A program made the position numbers and the translations under genes. The notes under the pieces were generated by a model. That model had not been told where the DNA came from and did no database searches. It was given only the letters and a program-made list of their open reading frames with translations. Below, one piece after another: positions 1-6,640 of a DNA stretch of 8,040 nt. The stretch is from CAYMUC01 sp964471865 (lineage in GTDB: Bacteria > Actinomycetota > Acidimicrobiia > Acidimicrobiales > Ilumatobacteraceae). Where the stretch lies: contig CAYYHU010000058.1 in assembly GCA_964471865.1 (NCBI GenBank), forward strand, positions 1-8,040, read 5' to 3'. Numbering within the stretch: the stretch's first letter is position 1; every line of letters starts with the position of its first letter.

Positions 1-867
1 TCCGCTGCCGGTCTGTGCCATTCCGACGTCGGAGTGATGACCGAGGAGTCATGGGGTCGGACGCTCGCGTTCACTCCCATCGTTCTCGGCCATGAGGTGA
101 GTGGAATCGTCGTGGAACTCGGGCCCGATGTCGACTCCGTTGCTGTGGGTGATCGAGTGGGTGTCTGTCCGACGGCGACGGGAGGCGCTCCGGGTTTCGC
201 CCGCCACGGCGGCTTCACCCGTTTCCATGTCGCTCCCGCAGCCGATCTGGTCCCGGTGCCTGATGGTCTCAGTTTCGAACTCGCAGCCATGGGCACTGAC
301 GCCGGGATGACCGCCTACCACGCCATGGTGGCCGAGGGTCAGGTGAGCAGCGGCATGAAGGTCGGGGTGATCGGGCTCGGAGGCCTCGGCCAGATCGGTG
401 CCCGAGTCGCAGTCGTCACCGGCGCTGAGGTTCATGTCGCTGAACCCAACGAGGCCGCCTGGCCCCTCGCCGAGCACATCGGTGCCACCTCGGTCGTCGC
501 CGATGCCTCGGCGTGGGCCGGCGGAGGCTTCGATCTCATCGTGGACTACGCCGGCTATGGCACCACGACGCGCGCCGCGACCAAAGCGGTACGGCGCGGC
601 GGCCGAGTCGTGTTGATCGGCATGGGAGCGATGCAGTTCACCTTGGACACGATGGATGTGATCCTGAACCGGGTGACCCTGGTTGGATCGGGTGGTGGAA
701 CCATCGAGGACATCGCCGCGGTGTACGCGCTCATGGCCCAAGGCGATCTCGATCCGGCCGTGACGGTCATCGGCTTCGAGGACATCCCGACCGCACTCGA
801 TGACCTCGCGCACCACCGCATCACCGGACGTCTCGTCGCTCGGATCACTGACGGAGACCGGATCTAG
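1..867 (+). CDS. Zinc-dependent alcohol dehydrogenase, MDR superfamily (5' end outside window)
   Basis: This is an NAD(P)-dependent alcohol/ketone oxidoreductase of the medium-chain family; 288 in-frame codons are visible and the reading frame is open to the left edge, so the start lies outside. Numbering codons from the window edge, GLCHSD at 4-9 supplies the catalytic-zinc cysteine (C6) and GHE at 30-32 supplies the histidine. An Asp at codon 100 (GTDAGMTAYHA) sits where the third ligand is usually Cys; a Cys-His-Asp site is known in some actinobacterial secondary-alcohol dehydrogenases. The Rossmann motif GLGGLG is at 125-130, and an acidic residue ending the second strand (E148) suggests NAD rather than NADP. 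The four-cysteine structural-zinc lobe is absent: only one Cys (56) lies in that region. The substrate cannot be told from sequence. The stop is 3 bases from the stop of the convergent paiB-like gene. Confidence 0.9.
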   Translation, partial: SAAGLCHSDVGVMTEESWGRTLAFTPIVLGHEVSGIVVELGPDVDSVAVGDRVGVCPTATGGAPGFARHGGFTRFHVAPAADLVPVPDGLSFELAAMGTDAGMTAYHAMVAEGQVSSGMKVGVIGLGGLGQIGARVAVVTGAEVHVAEPNEAAWPLAEHIGATSVVADASAWAGGGFDLIVDYAGYGTTTRAATKAVRRGGRVVLIGMGAMQFTLDTMDVILNRVTLVGSGGGTIEDIAAVYALMAQGDLDPAVTVIGFEDIPTALDDLAHHRITGRLVARITDGDRI

Positions 868-870
868 CCC

Positions 871-1485
871 TCAGCTCATGGCGGTGCCGACGGCTCGCTG
901 GCGTTCATCGCCGCGTAGCAGTGCATCGCGTACTGCGTCGTGGTCGGCTTCGGAACGGTTCTGGCTCAGTTTCGCCTTGCCCTCGATCTCGGCGATCTGG
1001 ATCTCGATGCCGATGATGGCTCGGAGTTGGCCCTCGATGAAGGACGCAGGCGCATCCTCGATCGACCACGGTTCGCTACGGACATTTTCGTGACGGTCGG
1101 TGAGGTCGCTGACGAGTTCACGTAACTCGTCAGGGTCGTTTACCCGTCGAAGTCGACCACGGAGATGCACCACCGAATAGTTCCAGGTCGGTACGACCCG
1201 ACCATGCTCCTGTTTCGAGGGGTACCAGCTCGGTGTGACGTAGGTATCGGGGCCCGAAACCACCACGAGAGCATCGCCCTCGGTGATCACATGGTGCTGG
1301 GTCGCGTTCGCGCGTGCGAGGTGGGCTCGTAGCACGAGTCCCCGGGGGACGTCCTGAATCAGGAACGGCACCAGCGTGGACTCGATGCGACCATGGTGAA
1401 GCGTGACGAGATGTCCGACACCGATATCGCGGGCCAAGGCCACTGCATCGTGGTCACTCATGGCGAACGATGACGATGTGTACAC
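871..1485 (-). CDS. paiB: FMN-binding negative transcriptional regulator, PaiB family
   Basis: The 204-residue protein matches the PaiB family at full length. The family has a flavin-reductase-like split-barrel fold; in Bacillus, PaiB acts with PaiA in negative control of sporulation and degradative-enzyme genes. Visible hallmarks in order: an MYxxxxF start (family usually MYxPxxF; Ser replaces Pro here), HLARAN at 55-60, PSWY at 85-88 with K91, HGRVVPTWNY at 94-103, PW at 139-140, IIGIEI at 157-162 and the signature GKAKLSQNR at 169-177. The start is a GTG whose product begins exactly at the family's MY; an ATG ten codons further in would lose that motif. No strong ribosome binding site precedes it. 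No PaiA-like acetyltransferase is adjacent. The gene is divergent from the small Ser-repeat gene and convergent with the dehydrogenase. Its target is not evident, and direct DNA binding by this family is not firmly established. Confidence 0.92.
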   Translation of the reverse strand: MYTSSSFAMSDHDAVALARDIGVGHLVTLHHGRIESTLVPFLIQDVPRGLVLRAHLARANATQHHVITEGDALVVVSGPDTYVTPSWYPSKQEHGRVVPTWNYSVVHLRGRLRRVNDPDELRELVSDLTDRHENVRSEPWSIEDAPASFIEGQLRAIIGIEIQIAEIEGKAKLSQNRSEADHDAVRDALLRGDERQRAVGTAMS

Positions 1486-1531
1486 GATCCGGGACGGTAC
1501 TCGTCAGAACTATGTGGTCGGCGTTCAGGCC

Positions 1532-1541
1532 CCGGTACCGG
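1532..1541. promoter_or_regulatory. Perfect 10-base palindrome in a divergent spacer
   Basis: CCGGTACCGG is an exact inverted repeat with no loop. It lies 47 bases upstream of the paiB-like GTG start and 100 bases upstream of the Ser-repeat gene. The spacer must carry promoters for both directions, so an operator here is plausible. A 10-base palindrome can also occur by chance in GC-rich DNA, and no clear -35/-10 pair was found beside it. Confidence 0.2.
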
Positions 1542-1640
1542 ACTGGTTCGATGTGTCGAGGGGATGCGATCGCCGTGGGCACCTGGAGATGGGGCCATGG
1601 GACTCTGGCGTCGAGGTTCGAGGTCCGCAAGACTGAAGTG

Positions 1641-1895
1641 ATGGCATCGAGGTCGCGTTGGAGTTATCGCTCGACCGAGTCGATTCTGTCCATCGGTTCG
1701 CATCGATCGGTGCTGTCGGTGGGATCGGTCGGCTCGTTCGGTTCGATCGGTTCGGTCGGGTCCTTCGGCGGGATCTTTGCGATCGGATCGTTTCTCAGCG
1801 TCGCCAGTCTGCTGTCGGGCCTGTCCATTCTCGGAGTGATGTCGTGGCGGGCGGTGCGCCGGGTGATGGCGTCGGGCCCGTGTTCCTCGGAGTGA
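1641..1895 (+). CDS. Small Ser-x-x triplet-repeat protein, function unknown
   Basis: This predicted 84-residue protein has strict three-residue periodicity. From residue 5 to 71 every third position (23 in a row) is Ser, except G44, A47, G65 and A71, giving 19 Ser in register. Positions between are mostly Ile, Val, Leu, Phe and Gly, with blocks such as SVGSVGSFGSIGS. The N-terminus (1-14) is polar and basic. Residues 45-67 are hydrophobic enough for one membrane helix and are followed by the basic RAVRR at 70-74, suggesting a cytoplasmic C-terminal end. In-register Ser codons include TCG, TCC, AGT and AGC; TCN and AGY differ by two bases, so selection on the protein, not simple DNA slippage, best explains the pattern. 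The ATG is chosen because the periodicity starts just after it and fails upstream; the ribosome binding site is weak (GAAG nearby). I recall similar GSxxSxxS small proteins in other actinobacteria but know of no assigned function. No partner is evident. Confidence 0.68.
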   Translation: MASRSRWSYRSTESILSIGSHRSVLSVGSVGSFGSIGSVGSFGGIFAIGSFLSVASLLSGLSILGVMSWRAVRRVMASGPCSSE

Positions 1896-1923
1896 ACTGC
1901 GCTCCTGTTCTCAGCCGGCGCGT

Positions 1924-1952
1924 CCCTCGGGGCATCGGGGATCAGCCGAGGG
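1924..1952. terminator. Candidate bidirectional terminator hairpin
   Basis: CCCTCGG at 1924-1930 and CCGAGGG at 1946-1952 form a perfect 7-base stem around a 15-base loop. It sits between the convergent stops of the Ser-repeat gene (1895) and the AlkX-like gene, overlapping the latter's last codons. There is no U-tract on either strand, so intrinsic termination is not certain; placement is the main argument. Confidence 0.35.
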
Positions 1953-3126
1953 CGTCACGCAGCGCCGTATGGAGACTTCCGCGGTCGGCGACCTCGATGT
2001 CGGTGAGGTCCAGCCATCGCGCCAGCTCGACGAGTTCGGCTGCGAGTTCTGAGCCAACCCGTCGATGATCGATCCCGTCCTCGGCGAAGACGCCCGCGAC
2101 GACGAGACGACCCTGGGAGCGGTCGGCTCGTAGATCGACTCGAGCGACGAGTTGGTCATCGAGGAGGAACGGCATCACGAAGTATCCGAACCGACGTCGG
2201 GCGGCGGGCGTGTAGAACTCGAGGCGATAGTGAAAGCCGAACAACCGCTCGACGCGAGGTCGACACCAGATCAGGGGATCGAAGGGGGACAGCAGCGCTC
2301 GAGCGGTGACCCGTCGAGGGATCGAAGTGTCAGCGAGCATGTAGGCGTCACGGTCCCAGGTGTCGACCTCGACGGTGACGAGGGTGCCGGAGCGCACCAG
2401 AGCCTCCACGGTCGGGTGGATATCGCGAGGGCGTTGACGGTGATAGTCGGCGAGATCGGCCAGGGTGGCGATCCCGTGATGGCGGGCCGCCCGTATCACG
2501 AGTTCCCTCCGTACGGTGTCGAGGTGAGGCATCGTTTGCGCGATCGCGGCGGCGTCGATCACCCGTTCCGGAGCGTCATACCGACGAGAAAAGTCTCGAG
2601 GATCGCGCGTCGCTGAGATCCGACCATGCCAGAACAACCATTCCAAGGCGGCTTTGGGATCATCCCAATCCCACCAGGTTCCTTTGGGTCCTTGACGTTC
2701 GGTGACCTGTCGAGCCGTCACCGGGCCGGCGTGAAGAACCCGGCGTTCGAGATCGGTGATCAACTCGGGACGACGTGTAGCGATCTGACGGACACGCTTC
2801 CAGGGATGCTCGAGGGTGGTGCGCCACCGGTGCAGGTGATGATGATGAGCGGGAACAAAGGACGCTTCGTGAACCCAGTATTCGTAGATCTCGCCGTCGG
2901 CCACGGCGTCGGTCAACAGATCACGCCGGTGGGGGCCCAGGCGCGCGAACAGCACGAGTTCGTGACTTCGAGCGAGCACGTTCACCGAGTCGATCTGGAT
3001 GACACCGACATCGTCGATCATCCGACGCAGATGTCGGCGATCCACCCGACCGGAGGGTCGTGGGCGCGCGAGACCCTGGGCGGAGATCGCGAGGCGTCGG
3101 GCCTCATCGAGACTCAGGGAGGTCAT
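1942..3126 (-). CDS. DNA glycosylase of the YcaQ/AlkX (AlkZ-like) family
   Basis: This 394-residue protein belongs to the winged-helix glycosylase family that includes Streptomyces AlkZ and E. coli YcaQ (AlkX), enzymes that excise bulky alkylated bases and unhook interstrand crosslinks. It carries the catalytic signature as Q44-I45-D46, the Gln-hydrophobic-Asp form typical of the AlkX/YcaQ branch; AlkZ proper has Gln-x-Gln. The motif is followed by the family stretch SVNVLARSHELVLF (47-60) and an EYWVHEASFVP segment. Length is normal for the family. I chose the internal ATG at 3126 because the family N-terminus (LSLDEARRLAI) starts right after it and GAGAG lies just upstream. A longer reading to 3219 would add 31 low-complexity residues and overlap the divergent acetyltransferase gene. 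Role in crosslink or alkylation repair is by homology; the substrate is unknown. Confidence 0.9.
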   Translation of the reverse strand: MTSLSLDEARRLAISAQGLARPRPSGRVDRRHLRRMIDDVGVIQIDSVNVLARSHELVLFARLGPHRRDLLTDAVADGEIYEYWVHEASFVPAHHHHLHRWRTTLEHPWKRVRQIATRRPELITDLERRVLHAGPVTARQVTERQGPKGTWWDWDDPKAALEWLFWHGRISATRDPRDFSRRYDAPERVIDAAAIAQTMPHLDTVRRELVIRAARHHGIATLADLADYHRQRPRDIHPTVEALVRSGTLVTVEVDTWDRDAYMLADTSIPRRVTARALLSPFDPLIWCRPRVERLFGFHYRLEFYTPAARRRFGYFVMPFLLDDQLVARVDLRADRSQGRLVVAGVFAEDGIDHRRVGSELAAELVELARWLDLTDIEVADRGSLHTALRDALG

Positions 3127-3209
3127 GTGTTGACTCTCGCCCTCGTCGCGCTCCCACCCCGTCGTCGGCTGCTGCGGGTCGGGGCGCCGGGACAGTACCG
3201 TCGGAACTG

Positions 3210-3749
3210 ATGCTGGCACTGCGACGAGCTGTTCCCGCCGACCGGGCCGTTGTCGAGTTCTGGGATTCCCAACCCGATGTGGCGTCCTGGGCGGGGAGCG
3301 ATGGCCCCTGGGACTGGGAGACCGAACTCGGTCTCGAGGACCCCGCCCAAGAGATGTTCATCATCACCGAGGACGACGAACCCCGAGGCTTTCTCCAACT
3401 CCTCGACGCGTTCCGAGATCCCCACGGCTACTGGGGACCGGGTACGTCTCCAGGAACCTGGGCGGTGGATCTGTGGATCGGTGAAGCCGTTCACCGCCAG
3501 CGAGGACTCGGGGCCTGGGCGATGCAGCAAGCCCTCGAACAGGCCTTCGAACACCATGGCGCATCCGAGGTGGTGATCGACCCTCTCCTGTCGAACCATG
3601 ACGCAATCCGCTTCTACCGGCGCTGCGGGTTCGAGATCCGTGGTGAGCGTCGCTTCGGCAACGACGACTGTCTGGTGCTCGGGATCACGACTGCGTCCTG
3701 GTCGACGCTGTCGACTCGGACGGTTGCACGCGGTCCCGAAGCCGAATGA
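3210..3749 (+). CDS. GNAT N-acetyltransferase, AAC(6')-like
   Basis: This 179-residue protein transfers an acetyl group from acetyl-CoA to an unknown amine. The acetyl-CoA loop is QRGLGA at 97-102 after a VDLWIGE strand. The C-terminal half has the DPxxSNxxAIRFYRRCGF signature at 124-141, shared with aminoglycoside 6'-N-acetyltransferases of the AAC(6')-Ib kind and related GNATs. An acidic, Trp-rich N-terminal half (W18, W27, W34, W36) would form the acceptor site. The ATG at 3210 opens directly into the GNAT first strand (LALRRAVPADRA); the frame extends upstream to 3060 but those codons are antisense to the glycosylase gene and lack family character. It is divergent from the glycosylase with an 83-base spacer, and its last 65 bases overlap the 3' end of the next acetyltransferase. 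Aminoglycoside acetylation is possible but unproven; many chromosomal members act on other substrates. Confidence 0.87.
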   Translation: MLALRRAVPADRAVVEFWDSQPDVASWAGSDGPWDWETELGLEDPAQEMFIITEDDEPRGFLQLLDAFRDPHGYWGPGTSPGTWAVDLWIGEAVHRQRGLGAWAMQQALEQAFEHHGASEVVIDPLLSNHDAIRFYRRCGFEIRGERRFGNDDCLVLGITTASWSTLSTRTVARGPEAE

Positions 3750-4365
3750 GGTGATCGCGAACCCGGGGCCATTCGGGACCGATGATCGAGTACACCACCG
3801 TCGTACGGACACCGTCGCCGTGGCCATCGGTATTGAACCGGTCGCGGCGCAACGCCCCTTCGAAGGTGGCACCCACCCGTTCGATATTGGCCCGTGATCG
3901 CTGGTTGCGTTCATCGGTACGGAACTCGACGCGTTGGCAACCCCAGGTCTCGAACGCGTGGCGAAGCATCAGCCATTTGGCCTCGGTGTTGATCCCCGTG
4001 CGTTGAGCGCGCGGGTTCAACCAGGTGTAGCCGATCTCGACCGCATCGGGTCCTGGACCCGGCGAGGGAGTTCCATCGAGATGGGTCCAGAACTGCATCG
4101 CGGTGAACCGGGTCGAGCCCACGACCTCGGACGTGGCGACATCGACGGTCGCGAACGGTAGTGCCGTGCCAGCGTGGTGAGCGGCCAGGGCCGAGTCCAC
4201 ATAACGCGTGACGCTGTCGCGTGTCGGCTCGGGAACCCAGGTCAACACGAAGCTGTCCCGAGGCCCCGACGCCGCATCGATCAGACCGGCGACATGGCCA
4301 TGGGACAACGGTTCGAGGCGGACTCGGGATCCTTCGAGAACGAGAGTTTCAAGCCGGCGTGCCAT
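3685..4365 (-). CDS. GNAT N-acetyltransferase, RimJ/RimL type
   Basis: This 226-residue member of the RimJ/RimL-like GNAT group (Acetyltransf_3) acetylates protein N-termini or small amines, substrate unknown. Visible features: the first-strand pattern LVLEGSRVRLEPLS (8-21), IGYTWLNPRAQRTGINTEAK (111-130) containing the acetyl-CoA loop as QRTGIN rather than the textbook RGxGxG, and the strongly conserved C-terminal run VEFRTDERNQRSRANIERVG (146-165), followed by GATFEGALRRDR. The start at 4365 puts the first strand at the expected distance; the longer open frame to 4566 runs antisense through the start of the panE-like gene and has no family character. The tail beyond residue 212 is Ser/Thr-rich and lies within the tail-to-tail overlap with the AAC(6')-like gene. 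It is divergent from the panE-like gene by 76 bases. Confidence 0.9.
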   Translation of the reverse strand: MARRLETLVLEGSRVRLEPLSHGHVAGLIDAASGPRDSFVLTWVPEPTRDSVTRYVDSALAAHHAGTALPFATVDVATSEVVGSTRFTAMQFWTHLDGTPSPGPGPDAVEIGYTWLNPRAQRTGINTEAKWLMLRHAFETWGCQRVEFRTDERNQRSRANIERVGATFEGALRRDRFNTDGHGDGVRTTVVYSIIGPEWPRVRDHLIRLRDRVQPSESTASTRTQS

Positions 4366-4441
4366 CGCTGTGCACGGTAGCGGGCGTGTTGGGGTCACGA
4401 GTCTCCCCGACATATCGAGAGCGGTCTGACACGATGGCGTC

Positions 4442-5341
4442 ATGGCAACCATCGCGATCATCGGTCCGGGTTCGATCGGAGCGGCGATGGCCGTTGCGTT
4501 GCACCAGCGGGGACACGGGGTTGCCCTCATCGCTCGCCAGGTTCGAGACGAGGTGACGGTACACATCGACGGCGACTACGAACCCTCGAAGGTCGTCGTT
4601 CCGGGAGTTCCTGTCACATCGTCCGAGGACCTCTCCGGATTCGACGCGGCGATCCTTGCGACCAAGACCACCCACGTCGATGCCGCGGCCCCATGGATCC
4701 GAGCGGCCCATGGCGCCGGCCTTCCGGTCTACATCGCCCAGAACGGAATCGACCATCGAGAACGCCTCCAAGGCGTCGTCGGGCCCGACCCTGAGGGTCT
4801 GCTCGTTCCGGTCGTGGTGTATCTCGCGGCGCATCGTGACGCGTCGGGTGCGGTCCATGTCGGAGGTCCCGGTCGCCTCGTGGTGCCCGCGGGACCCTGG
4901 AGCGAGCGTCTCGCCGACTGGCTCGATCCATCACTGTTGGAGGTGCGAGCGACCCGGGACTTCACCACCCACGCCTGGCGCAAACTGCTCGTGAACGCAT
5001 CCAGTGGGGTGCTCGGAGTGTTGTGCGGGCGCGGTCTGGGAGTGGCGCACGATCCTGAAGCCCGAGCCGTCCTCGTGGCGCTCATGACCGAAGCTGCCGA
5101 GGTGGCGCGAGCCGAAGGCGCCGAGTTCGGGCCCGATATCGCCGAAGAACTGGCCTCGGTGATCGGGTCGTCCACCGGCGATCATCTGCCCTCCATCGCC
5201 CAGGACCGTCGCGACGGGTTGGTGAGTGAATGGCGTGAACGCAATGAGATCATCGTTCGACTCGCCGAGCGTCACGGCATCGAGGTTCCTCTCAACCGGC
5301 TCACCACGACGCTGATCAGGCTCGGGGAGCCCGGCGCGTGA
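4442..5341 (+). CDS. 2-dehydropantoate 2-reductase family oxidoreductase (ApbA/PanE)
   Basis: This 299-residue NAD(P)H-dependent reductase of the ketopantoate-reductase family has the usual family length. The dinucleotide loop is GPGSIG at 8-13. Residues matching the E. coli PanE active site are visible: K75 in ATKT, N101 in QNGID, catalytic K181 and N185 in WRKLLVNAS, and E263 in VSEWRERNE. The last block reads NE where PanE has the conserved NG, and the QDRRDG stretch replaces the usual QD..R..TEID. It may therefore be a paralogue acting on another 2-oxo acid rather than the pantothenate enzyme, so no symbol is given. The ATG at 4442 opens immediately into the Rossmann strand. The stop overlaps the GTG start of the downstream lipoprotein gene by 4 bases (GTGA), so the two are cotranscribed and probably translationally coupled. 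Confidence 0.9.
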   Translation: MATIAIIGPGSIGAAMAVALHQRGHGVALIARQVRDEVTVHIDGDYEPSKVVVPGVPVTSSEDLSGFDAAILATKTTHVDAAAPWIRAAHGAGLPVYIAQNGIDHRERLQGVVGPDPEGLLVPVVVYLAAHRDASGAVHVGGPGRLVVPAGPWSERLADWLDPSLLEVRATRDFTTHAWRKLLVNASSGVLGVLCGRGLGVAHDPEARAVLVALMTEAAEVARAEGAEFGPDIAEELASVIGSSTGDHLPSIAQDRRDGLVSEWRERNEIIVRLAERHGIEVPLNRLTTTLIRLGEPGA

Positions 5342-6579
5342 GCACTCGGGGTCGCGCTCGTCGCGGCTGGATCACCGGTGTCGCCATGGTCGGCGCCAGT
5401 CTGATGGCCGGCTGTGTCGGAGACTCCCGTGAGGACGGCGACGACTTCGAACCATCGGTGGAGTCCTCGACGACGACGATCACGTCACGACCGGCTGCCA
5501 CGACACCATCGACAACGATCACAACGACCACCTCCACAACGACCACGACGACAACAACGACGACAGTTCCGGCGCCCCCATCGGATGAGACGGTGCTCGA
5601 ACGGGATCTCGTCGTGCGCGACGACGGTCTACAACCCAAGAGCATCGTGGCTGTGGGCGATGGTCATCTCGTCGCTCAGAACATGATGTACCGACACAAC
5701 GTCACCGTGCTCGACGCCGAGGGCAGCATCGTCACCGTCATCGACGACACCATCGATCTCGCCGAGTTCGACCTCGGTGATGGAGTGGTTCAAGGCTCAC
5801 CGGTGGAAGCCGCGGTGTCCGCGGATGGCGCTCACGTCTACGTGTCGAACTACAAGCTCTACGGACCCGGCTGGAATCCGGTCGCCGATGACGACTGCAA
5901 CCGCGGCAACTGGGACCCGAGCCTGGTGTACCGCATCTCGACGACCACCTGGGAGATCGATGGCGCTTATTGGGTCGGTGCCGTTCCCAAATATCTCGCC
6001 ACGAGTCCGGATGGGCGCTGGTTGGTCGTGGCCAACTGGTGCTCCTTCGACGTGTCGGTCATCGATCTGGCGCTGGGTACCGAACGGCGCGTCGATGTCG
6101 GACGGCATCCGCGAGGGGTGGCGATCACGGCTGATTCCTCGACGGCCTATGTGGCGATCATGGGTGAATCCCGTGTCGATGTCATCGATCTCGTGCTGGC
6201 CACGGTGGTGGATTCATTCGATACGGCTGGCCCGACTCCGCGTCATCTGGTGCTCGGCCTCGAAGACGAGGTGCTCTACGTGACGAACAACTTGGCAGGC
6301 ACCGTTCGCGCCCTCGATGCCACGACCGGTGAACTTCGATCCCAGGTGTATGTCGGAGAACAACCGCGCACGATGGTGCTCGCTCCCGATGGGCGAACCC
6401 TGTACGTGGTGACCTACCGCGATGATGAACTCGTCGTCGTGCGTGCCTCGGACGTGACCGTGCTGCAACGGCTCACCACGGGAACCCGTCCGGTGGGCGT
6501 GGCCTATGAGCCAACCACCGATCGGGTGTGGGTGGCCGACTACGCAGGAAGCCTCAGCGTGTTCGGCGCCGTGGGCTGA
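5338..6579 (+). CDS. Secreted lipoprotein with Thr-rich tether and YVTN-type beta-propeller
   Basis: The 413-residue protein starts at a GTG overlapping the preceding stop, with GGGGAG upstream as a good ribosome binding site. A lipoprotein signal peptide is clear: basic n-region (RGRARR, 4-9), hydrophobic core 11-24 and lipobox LMAGC with the lipidated Cys at 26. Residues 27-42 are acidic. Residues 43-79 form a Thr/Ser/Pro tether including an unbroken run of ten Thr, likely spanning the wall and possibly glycosylated. The rest (about 86-411) is a beta-propeller: repeated strands such as SADGAHVYVSN, SPDGRWLVVAN, EDEVLYVTN, PDGRTLYVV and TTDRVWVAD, each followed by a xVxVID-like strand, as in YVTN/40-residue repeat proteins. 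About six or seven blades are likely. Only two Cys remain after lipidation (187, 235), a possible disulfide. No catalytic motif is seen; binding or scaffolding on the outer face is the likely role. Confidence 0.9.
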   Translation: MSTRGRARRGWITGVAMVGASLMAGCVGDSREDGDDFEPSVESSTTTITSRPAATTPSTTITTTTSTTTTTTTTTTVPAPPSDETVLERDLVVRDDGLQPKSIVAVGDGHLVAQNMMYRHNVTVLDAEGSIVTVIDDTIDLAEFDLGDGVVQGSPVEAAVSADGAHVYVSNYKLYGPGWNPVADDDCNRGNWDPSLVYRISTTTWEIDGAYWVGAVPKYLATSPDGRWLVVANWCSFDVSVIDLALGTERRVDVGRHPRGVAITADSSTAYVAIMGESRVDVIDLVLATVVDSFDTAGPTPRHLVLGLEDEVLYVTNNLAGTVRALDATTGELRSQVYVGEQPRTMVLAPDGRTLYVVTYRDDELVVVRASDVTVLQRLTTGTRPVGVAYEPTTDRVWVADYAGSLSVFGAVG

Positions 6580-6640
6580 CGGCCCGCTCTCATCGCCTCG
6601 ACACCGATCATGGTGATGTCGTGAGTGCGAGCATGCTGTC

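Noticed and set aside
49..816. Long minus-strand open frame opposite the alcohol dehydrogenase
   Set aside because: GC-rich shadow frame; His/Asp/Gly-rich composition with no domain, while the + strand has clear MDR motifs.
1470..1640. Upstream extension of the Ser-repeat gene to an earlier ATG
   Set aside because: The Ser-x-x periodicity begins only after 1641, and the extension would overlap the start of the divergent paiB-like gene.
1658..2068. 136-codon + strand frame overlapping the Ser-repeat gene
   Set aside because: It runs past the repeat gene's stop and into the glycosylase's 3' end, lacks the triplet periodicity and has Arg-rich shadow composition.
2152..3210. Two + strand open frames opposite the AlkX-like glycosylase
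   Set aside because: Both are antisense shadows; the minus strand carries the conserved QID motif and full family length.
4389..4416. TTGGGG, 16 bases, CATATC as a promoter for the panE-like gene
   Set aside because: Position fits, but the -10 match is poor and such half-matches are common; not strong enough to list.
5464..5574. Triplet tract as a microsatellite or CRISPR-like repeat
   Set aside because: It is in-frame coding for the lipoprotein's Thr tether; there are no spacers and the codons are mixed.
5316..5645. Minus-strand open frame with a long valine run
   Set aside because: It is the exact antisense of the lipoprotein's threonine codons (ACN read backwards gives Val-rich NGT); no start context or family character.
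6599..6621. Imperfect inverted repeat CGACACC / GGTG-ATG-TCG before the antitoxin
   Set aside because: Only a short stem with a 3-base bulge; could be an antitoxin operator or weak terminator, but no second copy or U-tract supports either.
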